From assembly GCA_002311665.1 (NCBI GenBank), contig DBYX01000001.1, positions 1 through 64,000 on the forward strand: DNA of 64,000 nt. Direction: 5' to 3'. Below, one piece after another: positions 49,039 to 57,062 of the stretch. A model generated the notes under the pieces. The model had not been told where the DNA came from. It ran no database searches and was given only the letters and a program-made list of their open reading frames with translations. Every line of letters begins with the position of its first letter. Position 1 is the stretch's first letter. Source of the stretch: Lachnoclostridium sp. UBA1175. Its GTDB lineage: Bacteria; Bacillota; Clostridia; Lachnospirales; Lachnospiraceae. Both the position numbers and the translations under genes were made by a program.

Positions 49039-49788
49039 ATGCGAAGGATCGCACTGACAATCGCATACGACGGAACCGCGTACAGCGGCTGGCAGGCGCA
49101 GGCCAATGCCGTGACGGTCGAGGGGACGCTTCGCGAAGCGATCCGCAGACTGTGCGGCGAGGAGGTTGTCACGATCGGTGCGAGCCGCACGGACGCGGGA
49201 GTGCACGCTCTCGGCAACGTGGTCGCATTTGACACGGAGTCGCCGATCCCCGGGGGAAACTGGCGTCCGGCGCTCAACTCGTTCCTCCCGCAGGACATCC
49301 GCGTGATGCGCTCGTGGGAGGCTGAGGACGATTTCCATCCGCGGTTCAACGCGCACAGCAAGCGCTATGAGTACCGCATCGCCACGGACGAGGTTATCAG
49401 CCCGATTCGGTGTCGCTACGTGTGCGGCGTGCGTGAGACGCTCGATCTTGAAGCGATGGCGGAGGGGGCGAAGGCGTTTGTCGGAACGCACGACTATTCC
49501 GCGTTCTGCAGCGCAGGCGCGCAGACGGAGAGCAAGGTGCGGACGGTGACACGCTGCGAGGTGTACCGCGAGGGCCCGGAGATCGTCATCGGCGTGGAGG
49601 GCGACGGCTTCCTGTACAATATGATCCGCATACTCGCGGGTACGCTGATCGATATGGGCCGCGGCGCCAAAGCCCCGGAGTCGATGAGCACGATCCTCGG
49701 CTCCTTAGACCGCGCAAAGGCCGGTCCGACGGCCCCACCGCAGGGCCTGATGCTCGTCAGGATCCGCTACGGCGAGGATGAGAGGTAA
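49039..49788 (+). CDS. truA: tRNA pseudouridine(38-40) synthase TruA
   Basis: This 249-residue enzyme makes pseudouridine in the anticodon arm of tRNAs. The catalytic Asp is D52 in GASRTDAGVHALGN. The start at 49039 has AAGGAGGG upstream; an in-frame ATG at 49024 lies before that site and is rejected. The C-terminal GPTAPPQGLMLVRIRY is typical. Confidence 0.96.
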   Translation: MRRIALTIAYDGTAYSGWQAQANAVTVEGTLREAIRRLCGEEVVTIGASRTDAGVHALGNVVAFDTESPIPGGNWRPALNSFLPQDIRVMRSWEAEDDFHPRFNAHSKRYEYRIATDEVISPIRCRYVCGVRETLDLEAMAEGAKAFVGTHDYSAFCSAGAQTESKVRTVTRCEVYREGPEIVIGVEGDGFLYNMIRILAGTLIDMGRGAKAPESMSTILGSLDRAKAGPTAPPQGLMLVRIRYGEDER

Positions 49789-49900
49789 GCGCGGGGAGAT
49801 TCATTTTTCGAATAAAGATGAAAACACGCAAAAAGCAGCAAAATATCACACGAAAAATGACATTTTGCACATAAAAGGCGGTTTATCGCTGAAAAATCGG

Positions 49901-49929
49901 TTGACAGCCCCGTGGGGGATGTGTATAAT
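49901..49929 (+). promoter_or_regulatory. Promoter of rplM-rpsI
   Basis: TTGACA (49901-49906), a 17-base spacer and TATAAT (49924-49929): a full consensus promoter. Confidence 0.92.
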
Positions 49930-49982
49930 GCAGAAAGTGACGCGAAAAACGCAGAAACGAGAAAACAAGGAGGTAGAATCCT

Positions 49983-50408
49983 ATGAAGAGTTATATGGCA
50001 ACTGCAAACGTAGACAGAAAATGGTACGTTGTTGATGCAGAGGGTCAGACACTTGGTCGTCTTGCTTCCCAGATCGCAATGGTATTGCGTGGAAAGAACA
50101 AGCCGATCTTTACACCCCATATCGATACCGGTGACAATGTCATCGTGATCAACGCAGAGAAGATTAAGGTAACCGGCAAGAAGCTGGAGCAGAAGGTTTA
50201 TTTCAGCCATTCCGATTATCCGGGCGGCGTTCGTGAGACCACGCTTCGCGAGATGCTTGCGAAGAAGCCGGAAAATGTTATCACCTTCGCGGTGAAAGGC
50301 ATGCTTCCGAAGGGACCTCTCGGCCGTGAGATGCTTGACAAGCTTCACGTATACACCGGAGCTGAGCATCCGCATGCGGCACAGAAGCCGGAAGTATTGA
50401 CATTTTAA
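49983..50408 (+). CDS. rplM: 50S ribosomal protein L13
   Basis: This 141-residue early-assembly protein contains KWYVVDAEGQTLGRLASQIA and GMLPKGPLGREMLDKLHVY. AAGGAGG is upstream. It forms the usual two-gene operon with rpsI. Confidence 0.98.
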   Translation: MKSYMATANVDRKWYVVDAEGQTLGRLASQIAMVLRGKNKPIFTPHIDTGDNVIVINAEKIKVTGKKLEQKVYFSHSDYPGGVRETTLREMLAKKPENVITFAVKGMLPKGPLGREMLDKLHVYTGAEHPHAAQKPEVLTF

Positions 50409-50433
50409 TCAATCGGAAAGGAGATAACTAATT

Positions 50434-50835
50434 ATGGCAAAAGCAGCTAAGGTTAAGTTCTACGGAACCGGAAGACGTAAGAGCAGTGTTGCTAGAGTAT
50501 ATCTGTTCCCCGGCAAGGGCAACATTACGATCAATAAGAGAGATATCGATGACTACTTCGGTATGGAGACGCTGAAGACGATCGTTCGTCAGCCTCTGAC
50601 GCTCGTTGAGAGTACCGATAAGTTCGACGCGATCGTTACCGTTCGCGGCGGCGGTTTCTCCGGCCAGGCAGGCGCTATCCGCCACGGTATCGCGCGTGCA
50701 CTTTGCAAGTCCGATATCGAGCTTCGTCCCGTGCTTAAGAAGGCAGGCTTCCTCACCAGAGATGCCCGCATGAAGGAAAGAAAGAAGTACGGCTTGAAGG
50801 GCGCTCGTCGTGCACCGCAGTTCAGCAAGAGATAA
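50434..50835 (+). CDS. rpsI: 30S ribosomal protein S9
   Basis: This 133-residue head protein ends with the basic tail APQFSKR that reaches P-site tRNA. GTGRRKSSVARVYL and GFSGQAGAIRHGIARAL are diagnostic. The last 18 bases including the stop codon are repeated exactly at 50982-50999. Confidence 0.98.
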   Translation: MAKAAKVKFYGTGRRKSSVARVYLFPGKGNITINKRDIDDYFGMETLKTIVRQPLTLVESTDKFDAIVTVRGGGFSGQAGAIRHGIARALCKSDIELRPVLKKAGFLTRDARMKERKKYGLKGARRAPQFSKR

Positions 50836-50999
50836 TCTTTCAGAACAAAAAAGCTCCGCTTGTGGCGGAGCTTTTTCTGTTCTGAAGGCATCTCCGGAAC
50901 GGAGATGCCAACATCAGCATAGCTGATGTTTGGCCCTCTCGCTACGAACACCCCACCGGGGTGTTCGTTACGCTCCGGCCTCAGTTCAGCAAGAGATAA
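50818..50999 (+). repeat. Palindromic element flanked by an 18-bp copy of the rpsI end
   Basis: CAGTTCAGCAAGAGATAA occurs at 50818-50835 (the rpsI end) and at 50982-50999. Between them lie the terminator and three perfect hairpins: GGCATCTCCG/CGGAGATGCC (50887-50909), AACATCAGC/GCTGATGTT (50910-50930) and CGAACACCCC/GGGGTGTTCG (50945-50967), the last framed by GGCC on both sides. It looks like a small palindromic insertion, with the duplicated end as target-site copy. Confidence 0.65.
50848..50876 (+). terminator. Terminator after rpsI
   Basis: AAAAAGCTCCGC (50848-50859) pairs perfectly with GCGGAGCTTTTT (50865-50876). Confidence 0.9.
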
Positions 51000-51027
51000 G
51001 GACGCGACCGTGTCACGTCATGTAAGA

Positions 51028-51063
51028 AAAACGGCTGCAACCGTTTCGGGTTGCAGCCGTTTT
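51028..51063. terminator. Bidirectional terminator
   Basis: AAAACGGCTGCAACC (51028-51042) pairs perfectly with GGTTGCAGCCGTTTT (51049-51063). It ends the reverse membrane protein gene. Confidence 0.9.
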
Positions 51064-51084
51064 CCGTATGCTGTGAAATCTTTC

Positions 51085-51855
51085 TTACTGAAGCTTAGCG
51101 CTGACGCTCACAAGTCCGGTCTCCGAATTAACACCCGAGCAGGAGAAGACGATCGTCTTGCTCTCGGTCAATCCGTCTTCGAACGTAACGAGCACCTCGA
51201 GAGATACACGGTTGAACAGTGCGTCATAGATCGACTTTACGGTCGTCTCGTAGTTGAAAGCACCGTCATTGTAGCCGGCCTGAAGGACAGGCTCACCGGT
51301 CGTGGTATTGATGTGGTCAAGCAGGTCGCGTACTGCCTGGCGAGCTGCTTCGGGAAGCGCGGTGTCTGCAGTGTCGGCCATCATGCCGATGTTGATGCGG
51401 TAAGCGCCCTTAGGGGTTGATGCCACGTCATCCGCCTTGACATCTTCAAGAGTGTAATTCTCTCCGGCGAAGGTGACTTTCTTGATCTTCTTGCCCTCTA
51501 CACTCACGTCAAGCGTGAAGGTTTCCTTCATAAGAACCCGGCCGTCTGCCGTGTAGAAATTGCCGCCGACGGGCTTCAGCGAGCAGACCTCGGTGAACTC
51601 ACCCGCAGTCATTTCTGCTGCGTTTACGTACAGGCCGAAAGGATTTTCCTTCGGATTGAGTGCGGAGATACCGATTATGGTACCCAAAGCCAGGATTGCT
51701 ACAAGAGATGCGGCTATCACGTATTTTCTGATTGTTGTCATTTTGATGATTCTCTCCTTTTTCTCATAGTGTTGTACCACGTCGAGCATGCTGTTCACCG
51801 AGGACTCGGGAGCGTGGATGCTGTCGACGGTTTTCGTGTACTTGTTTTCATTCAT
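51085..51855 (-). CDS. Membrane protein partner of the sigma factor (possible anti-sigma factor)
   Basis: I do not recognise a family for this 256-residue protein. The first 40 residues are cytoplasmic and charged, a single membrane segment follows (about 43-65), and an extracytoplasmic region of about 190 residues follows with two similar beta-rich halves (TFTLDVSVEGKKIKKVTFAG and SLEVLVTFEDGLTESKTIVF). The ATG at 51855 overlaps the sigma gene stop by eight bases and has AAGGAGG upstream. This topology and coupling to a sigma gene fit an anti-sigma factor or a sensed envelope protein, but no known anti-sigma motif is visible. Confidence 0.75.
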   Translation of the reverse strand: MNENKYTKTVDSIHAPESSVNSMLDVVQHYEKKERIIKMTTIRKYVIAASLVAILALGTIIGISALNPKENPFGLYVNAAEMTAGEFTEVCSLKPVGGNFYTADGRVLMKETFTLDVSVEGKKIKKVTFAGENYTLEDVKADDVASTPKGAYRINIGMMADTADTALPEAARQAVRDLLDHINTTTGEPVLQAGYNDGAFNYETTVKSIYDALFNRVSLEVLVTFEDGLTESKTIVFSCSGVNSETGLVSVSAKLQ

Positions 51856-52330
51856 GGTAAGTGCCTCCTTCCGTGAGGATCTGTTTGAGTTTTTTGCGCG
51901 CACGCTGCAGGTGCGAGCTGACTGTGTTTGCATTCATACGGAGAATCTTCGCGATCTCTTTGATGGAGTATTGTTCATAGTAGAAGAGATAAATGATGTT
52001 TCGCTCCTTCTTCGGAAGTTCCATCACTTCCTCCATCACGCCGCGGTCCTCTCCGGGAGCCTCCAATTCGAGGTGTTCGTCAATGCTCTCCCGTTTTCTC
52101 TGCCAGAACTGGCGGTGAAAGGATCTGCACTTGTTGATGGTGACGCGGATCAGCCAGTGCTTGACGGCGATCTCGTCCAGGTCGTCCGGACACTTGGTTA
52201 ACAGTGCCAGTGCGACGTCTTGCATTATGTCCTCCGCGTCCGAAGGATTGCTTACGTTATGTAAAGCGATTCGATATATCATGTCCGCGTGTTCGCGGAT
52301 GAGCTGCTCAGTTTTTTCGGTACCGATGAT
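51848..52330 (-). CDS. ECF-type RNA polymerase sigma factor
   Basis: This protein of about 160 residues has sigma region 2 (AEDIMQDVALALL and the following KHWLIRVTINKCRSFHR) and a C-terminal region 4 helix-turn-helix (YYEQYSIKEIAKILRMNANTVSSHLQRARKKLK, described by its region 110-142). The start is unclear. GGAGG (52337-52341 on this strand) is followed at six bases by ATC and at three by ATT, and no ATG, GTG or TTG lies in frame nearby. The frame stays open to a GTG at 52459, but that is only about eight bases from the predicted transcription start. It precedes and overlaps the membrane partner gene. Confidence 0.8.
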   Translation of the reverse strand: MIGTEKTEQLIREHADMIYRIALHNVSNPSDAEDIMQDVALALLTKCPDDLDEIAVKHWLIRVTINKCRSFHRQFWQRKRESIDEHLELEAPGEDRGVMEEVMELPKKERNIIYLFYYEQYSIKEIAKILRMNANTVSSHLQRARKKLKQILTEGGTYHE

Positions 52331-52473
52331 AATATACCTCCATTCCGGAGTGTTACGAACGGAAAGGAGGTCGGTAGCGCGAGGACTACGCAGCGCAACC
52401 GGGCAACGGCGAAAGCGCGAAGCGGTTTCGCCATACCTGCCTTTCGTTGTCCCTTTCACTTGTAATACGTTTC

Positions 52474-52502
52474 AGCATACCCCATTTCGTGCAAAAACTC
52501 AA
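52474..52502 (-). promoter_or_regulatory. Promoter of the sigma factor operon
   Basis: On the minus strand TTGAGT (52497-52502), a 17-base spacer and TATGCT (52474-52479). A TTTTCCGGAAAA palindrome lies at 52524-52535, just upstream of the -35. Confidence 0.6.
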
Positions 52503-52560
52503 AAATTTTACGCAGTTTTTTATTTTTCCGGAAAATAATGGCATGTCAAAGGATTTTGAT

Positions 52561-52590
52561 TTGCATTTTCCGCCGATGTAAAAGTATATT
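52561..52590 (+). promoter_or_regulatory. Promoter of the XRE membrane regulator
   Basis: TTGCAT (52561-52566), an 18-base spacer and TATATT (52585-52590). Confidence 0.6.
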
Positions 52591-52645
52591 GATAGACAGA
52601 ACACACGCGATCGGCAATAATGACATCGCAACACGGGGGACGAAC

Positions 52646-53323
52646 ATGAACATCGGAAGCAAGTTGAAGGAAGCTCGCGCGGAGAGCAAGATGACGCAGG
52701 AACAGGCTGCGGAGACGCTCGGGGTGAGCAGACAGACGATCTCGAACTGGGAAAATGAGAAATCCTTTCCCGACATCGCGAGCGTCGTGAAGATGAGCGA
52801 AATGTATCATGTGAGTCTCGACTGTCTTCTGAAAGGGGAGGAAGAGGCGATGAATGATTATGTGGATTATCTTAAGGAAAGTACGGATGTCGTGAAGAGT
52901 AAGGAAAGGACCGGAAAACTGACGATCGTGATGACCTTCCTTGCCATATGGATGGGAATGGTGCTTTTGTACTGGGTCACTGTGGGTCCTGCGGACGTGA
53001 TGGGATATGAAGTCCTTTTCGAATACATCGTCCTGCCTGTCGTGGAACTGATCATCGGATATCAGATCGGACGAAACAACTATTGGGGCCGCGCAAAATG
53101 GCTTATGGCCGTGCCGGCTGGTCTGTTGCATATGGGGCTTCAGGCGGTTACGCTTGGGGCACATATTTACTTTGCCTACCACAGGTTTGAGACCATATAT
53201 TTCCTGAATGCTGTTCTGGCAGCGATCGGGGTGATCGCGGCGCTGGTAGGGATCATGTGCGGATACAATGTGTACCTTCGGGAGAAGAAAAAGGAGGCCG
53301 CAACGGCGAAGACGGAAGCGTAA
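52646..53323 (+). CDS. XRE-family regulator with C-terminal membrane domain
   Basis: This 225-residue protein has an N-terminal HTH_3 domain (about 5-60, with MTQEQAAETLGVSRQTISNWE) and, after an acidic linker, four hydrophobic segments (about 92-112, 122-140, 153-173 and 180-205). Such membrane-tethered XRE proteins are common in Clostridia; their signals are mostly unknown. The start at 52646 follows GGGGGA by six bases. It is divergent from the sigma factor operon, with promoters about 60 bases apart, so it may control it. Confidence 0.85.
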   Translation: MNIGSKLKEARAESKMTQEQAAETLGVSRQTISNWENEKSFPDIASVVKMSEMYHVSLDCLLKGEEEAMNDYVDYLKESTDVVKSKERTGKLTIVMTFLAIWMGMVLLYWVTVGPADVMGYEVLFEYIVLPVVELIIGYQIGRNNYWGRAKWLMAVPAGLLHMGLQAVTLGAHIYFAYHRFETIYFLNAVLAAIGVIAALVGIMCGYNVYLREKKKEAATAKTEA

Positions 53324-53366
53324 AATACGGGGCACAAAAAATCCTTCGTTTCGTCACATTTTCCTA

Positions 53367-53395
53367 TTGAAGTTTTGGGGGGCTTATGATATATT
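53367..53395 (+). promoter_or_regulatory. Promoter of the carB leader
   Basis: TTGAAG (53367-53372), a 17-base spacer and TATATT (53390-53395) preceded by TGA as an extended -10. Confidence 0.8.
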
Positions 53396-53438
53396 ATACC
53401 AAGTTGTGAAGAAGACATCGATTTGTAAGGAGAGTCTC

Positions 53439-53510
53439 ATGGTTTCCATGGTTTCGCACAATCACAGCCTGGAAGAAACGAAGTTCAATACGATATGTAT
53501 TTTCATTTGA
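53439..53510 (+). CDS. Putative leader peptide of carB
   Basis: A 23-codon frame starts with ATG at 53439, has TAAGGAG seven bases upstream and ends with TGA at 53508-53510. The peptide MVSMVSHNHSLEETKFNTIC ends in a few hydrophobic residues and is not rich in Arg. The stop codon lies in the first arm of a strong terminator hairpin. This matches a translation-coupled attenuator such as E. coli pyrBI, where tight ribosome following prevents termination when UTP is low; the U-rich stretch before the hairpin would serve as the pause site. No homology supports the peptide itself, so its role is an inference. Confidence 0.6.
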   Translation: MVSMVSHNHSLEETKFNTICIFI

Positions 53511-53541
53511 CGGAATAGTATTTTCTATTCCGTCATTTTTT
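53508..53541 (+). terminator. Attenuator upstream of carB
   Basis: TGACGGAATAG (53508-53518) pairs perfectly with CTATTCCGTCA (53525-53535), followed by six T. It lies 78 bases before carB and starts at the leader peptide stop codon. Confidence 0.9.
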
Positions 53542-53618
53542 GAGCGGGCGGAGTTTGCTCGGTACCAAACAGGCAATCCAGGGAAATCACAAACAAAGGT
53601 AAGCAGGAGGATTGAAAA

Positions 53619-56600
53619 ATGCCGAAGAGAACAGACATCAACAAAGTATTGATCATCGGATCCGGTCCGATCATCATCGGTCAGGCGTGCGAGTTCGACT
53701 ACTCGGGAACGCAGGCGTGTAAGGCGCTTCGCAAGCTCGGCTATGAGATCGTGCTGGTTAACTCCAACCCGGCTACGATCATGACCGACCCGGAGACGGC
53801 GGACGTGACATACATCGAGCCGCTCAACGTGGAGAGACTGGAGCGCATCATCGCGAAGGAGCGTCCGGACGCGCTGCTGCCGAACCTCGGCGGTCAGTCC
53901 GGTCTGAACCTCTGCGCAGAGCTCAACAAGGCGGGTGTGCTGGATAAGTACGGCGTGAAGGTTATCGGCGTGCAGGTCGACGCGATCGAGCGCGGTGAGG
54001 ACCGTATCGAATTTAAGAATACAATGAACGAGCTCGGCATCGAGATGGCAAGAAGCGAGGTCGCCTACAGTGTGGACGAGGCGCTTGCGATCGCCGACAA
54101 GCTCGGATACCCCGTGGTGCTTCGCCCCGCGTACACGATGGGCGGCGCCGGCGGCGGCCTGGTATATAACAAGGAAGAGCTCAGCACGGTCTGCGCGAGA
54201 GGCCTTCAGGCAAGTCTCGTAGGCCAGGTTCTCGTCGAGGAGTCCGTTCTCGGTTGGGAGGAGCTGGAGCTCGAGGTTGTCCGCGACTGCGAGGGCAATA
54301 TGATCACCGTGTGCTTCATCGAGAACATCGACCCGATGGGCGTACACACCGGTGACTCGTTCTGCGCGGCTCCGATGCTGACGATCTCCCCTGAGGTACA
54401 GAAGCGTCTGCAGGAGCAGGCATACAAGATCGTTGACCGTGTGCAGGTCATCGGCGGTACGAACGTTCAGTTCGCGCACGATCCGGTTTCCGACCGTATC
54501 GTCGTCATCGAGATCAACCCGAGAACCTCGCGTTCCTCGGCACTCGCTTCGAAGGCTACGGGCTTCCCGATCGCTCTGGTGTCCGCTATGCTCGCAACGG
54601 GCCTTACCCTGAAGGACATCCCCTGCGGCAAATGCGGCACGCTCGACAAGTATGTTCCGAGCGGCGACTATGTCGTGATCAAGTTCGCCCGCTGGGCATT
54701 TGAGAAGTTCAAGGGTGTTCAGGACAAACTCGGCACGCAGATGCGCGCTGTAGGCGAGGTAATGAGCATCGGTAAGACCTACAAGGAGGCCTTCCAGAAG
54801 GCAATCCGCAGCCTTGAGACCGGACGTTACGGCCTCGGCTATGTGAAGAATTTCCATGAGCTCTCGAAGGAGGAGTTGCTGCAGAAGCTTGCGACGCCTT
54901 CGAGCGAGAGACATTTCCAGATGTATGAGGCACTCCGCAAGGGTGCGACGGTGGACGAGGTCTACAAGGCGACCCGCGTGAAGAAGTGGTTCATCGAGCA
55001 GATGCAGGAGCTCGTCGAGGAGGAGGAAGCGCTCCTCACGATGAAGGGTGCAGTTCCCGCGGACGGAGTGCTCATCCGCGCGAAGAAGGACGGATTTTCC
55101 GACCGCTACCTTGCGAAACTTCTCGAGGTATCCGAGGATGACATCCGCAACCGCCGCCTGCAGATCGGCCTCGAGGAGGCCTGGGAGGGTGTACACGTAA
55201 GCGGCACGCAGAACAGCGCATACTATTTCTCGAGCTACAACATCGAGAAGGACGAGAGCCCTTCCTCGAACAACCGCAAAGTTATGATCCTCGGCGGCGG
55301 CCCGAACCGTATCGGCCAGGGTATCGAGTTCGACTACTGCTGCGTACACGCGGCTATGGCACTCAAGAAGCTCGGCTTCGAGACGATCATCGTCAACTGC
55401 AACCCCGAGACGGTTTCGACTGACTACGATACGTCCGACAAGCTGTATTTTGAGCCTCTGACGCTCGAGGATGTGCTGAGCATCTACAAGAAGGAAAAGC
55501 CTCTCGGCGTGATTGCACAGTTCGGCGGCCAGACGCCTCTGAACCTTGCCGCAGCGCTCGAGAAGAACGGCGTGAAGATCCTCGGAACGTCCCCTGCGGT
55601 CATCGACCTCGCGGAGGACCGCGACCTGTTCCGCGCGATGATGGACAAGCTCGGCATCCCGATGCCGGAATCCGGAATGGCCGTAACGGTCGATGACGCG
55701 ATCGTGATCGCGAAGAAGATCGGCTACCCGGTAATGGTTCGCCCGTCCTACGTGCTCGGCGGACGCGGTATGGAAGTTGTCTACGATGACGCCCAGATGG
55801 CGGAATATATGAATGCGGCAGTCGGCGTTACGCCGGACCGCCCGATCCTGATCGACCGTTTCCTCAACCACGCACTGGAGTGCGAGGCGGACGCGATCGC
55901 CGACGGTGCACACGCTTTCGTGCCGGCGGTTATGGAGCATATCGAGCTTGCGGGTGTTCACTCCGGTGACTCCGCATGCATCATCCCTTCGGTTCACATC
56001 TCCGCGGAAAATGTGGCTACCATCAAGGAGTACACACGCAAGATCGCGGAGGAGATGCACGTCAAGGGACTTATGAATATGCAGTACGCGATCGAGAACG
56101 GCAAGGTGTTCGTGCTCGAGGCGAACCCGCGCGCATCCCGTACGGTGCCGTTGGTATCGAAGGTCTGCAACATCCGTATGGTGCCGATCGCGACCGACAT
56201 CATCACCGCGGAGCTCACGGGCCGCAAGTCGCCGCTTCCAGAGCTTCATGAGATGCACATCCCGAACTATGGTGTGAAGGAAGCCGCGTTCCCGTTCAAT
56301 ATGTTCCCGGAGGTTGACCCGATCCTCGGACCGGAGATGCGCTCCACGGGTGAGGTGCTCGGAATGTCGCCTTCCTACGGCGAGGCGTTCGTGAAGGCAC
56401 AGGAGGCAATCCAGTCGAAGCTTCCTCTGGAGGGAGCCGTGCTGATCTCCGTCAAGAACAAGGATAAGGATGAGATGCTCGACATCGCGAAGCAGTTCGC
56501 GGAGGACGGCTTCAAGATCTACGCGACCGGCGGAACCTACGACGCCATCTCGGCGGCGGGGATCAAGGCGGAGAAGGTGCTCAAGCTCTACGAGGGACGC

Positions 56601-56846
56601 CCGAACTGCTACGACCTGATCACCAACGGAAGCGTACAGCTCGTCATCAACTCCCCGATCGGCAAGGACAGCGTTCACGACGACAGCTACCTGCGCAAGG
56701 CAGCCATCAAGGCGAAGGTTCCGTACGTGACGACCGTCGCGGCAGCACGCGCTACGGCGGAGGGTATCCACTATGTGAAGACGCACACGGATTGCCCCGT
56801 GAAGTCGCTGCAGGAGATCCACGCGGAGATCACGCCGCTCGCATAA
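53619..56846 (+). CDS. carB: Carbamoyl-phosphate synthase large subunit
   Basis: This 1075-residue enzyme makes carbamoyl phosphate from bicarbonate, ammonia from the small subunit and two ATP, for pyrimidine and arginine synthesis. Two homologous ATP-grasp halves are present, each with a preATP-grasp region (IIIGQACEFDYSGTQAC and NRIGQGIEFDYCCVHA) and metal-binding motifs EINPRTSRSS and EANPRASRT. The C-terminal 140 residues form the MGS-like allosteric domain (FAEDGFKIYATGGTYDAI). AGGAGG precedes the ATG. The small-subunit gene carA and other pyr genes are not adjacent. A leader peptide and attenuator precede it. Confidence 0.97.
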   Translation: MPKRTDINKVLIIGSGPIIIGQACEFDYSGTQACKALRKLGYEIVLVNSNPATIMTDPETADVTYIEPLNVERLERIIAKERPDALLPNLGGQSGLNLCAELNKAGVLDKYGVKVIGVQVDAIERGEDRIEFKNTMNELGIEMARSEVAYSVDEALAIADKLGYPVVLRPAYTMGGAGGGLVYNKEELSTVCARGLQASLVGQVLVEESVLGWEELELEVVRDCEGNMITVCFIENIDPMGVHTGDSFCAAPMLTISPEVQKRLQEQAYKIVDRVQVIGGTNVQFAHDPVSDRIVVIEINPRTSRSSALASKATGFPIALVSAMLATGLTLKDIPCGKCGTLDKYVPSGDYVVIKFARWAFEKFKGVQDKLGTQMRAVGEVMSIGKTYKEAFQKAIRSLETGRYGLGYVKNFHELSKEELLQKLATPSSERHFQMYEALRKGATVDEVYKATRVKKWFIEQMQELVEEEEALLTMKGAVPADGVLIRAKKDGFSDRYLAKLLEVSEDDIRNRRLQIGLEEAWEGVHVSGTQNSAYYFSSYNIEKDESPSSNNRKVMILGGGPNRIGQGIEFDYCCVHAAMALKKLGFETIIVNCNPETVSTDYDTSDKLYFEPLTLEDVLSIYKKEKPLGVIAQFGGQTPLNLAAALEKNGVKILGTSPAVIDLAEDRDLFRAMMDKLGIPMPESGMAVTVDDAIVIAKKIGYPVMVRPSYVLGGRGMEVVYDDAQMAEYMNAAVGVTPDRPILIDRFLNHALECEADAIADGAHAFVPAVMEHIELAGVHSGDSACIIPSVHISAENVATIKEYTRKIAEEMHVKGLMNMQYAIENGKVFVLEANPRASRTVPLVSKVCNIRMVPIATDIITAELTGRKSPLPELHEMHIPNYGVKEAAFPFNMFPEVDPILGPEMRSTGEVLGMSPSYGEAFVKAQEAIQSKLPLEGAVLISVKNKDKDEMLDIAKQFAEDGFKIYATGGTYDAISAAGIKAEKVLKLYEGRPNCYDLITNGSVQLVINSPIGKDSVHDDSYLRKAAIKAKVPYVTTVAAARATAEGIHYVKTHTDCPVKSLQEIHAEITPLA

Positions 56847-56873
56847 GAGTTGCAACAACGTAAAAATTCATCA

Positions 56874-56910
56874 GGGCAACTGCATTTTCCGGTGCGGTTG
56901 CCTTGTTTTA
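56874..56910 (+). terminator. Terminator after carB
   Basis: GGCAACTGCA (56875-56884) pairs with TGCGGTTGCC (56893-56902) with one T-G pair, followed by TTGTTTTA. Confidence 0.8.
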
Positions 56911-56962
56911 CGGCAGTTTTCGCCGGGAAACACGCCGATTCGTGTACATTTTGCGAAGCATC

Positions 56963-56991
56963 TTTTCAAATGGCTTTGTTTGTTGTACAAT
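56963..56991 (+). promoter_or_regulatory. Probable promoter of the Gln-rich membrane protein
   Basis: TTTTCA (56963-56968), a 17-base spacer and TACAAT (56986-56991). A 16-bp perfect palindrome (57002-57017) lies where transcription would begin. Confidence 0.55.
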
Positions 56992-57062
56992 GCTACATAG
57001 GAAAATGCGCGCATTTTTCGAGCGGGGCAGGCGATGCTACATATTTGTAACGGAGGATTGTC

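Noticed and set aside
52331..52459. GTG at 52459 as the sigma factor start
   Set aside because: It is about eight bases from the predicted transcription start, has no ribosome binding site, and the added residues do not look like a sigma N-terminus.
53394..56858. Open frame of 1154 codons on the reverse strand opposite carB
   Set aside because: It mirrors the carB codons, has no ribosome binding site or recognisable domains, and similar long antisense frames lie opposite most highly biased genes here.
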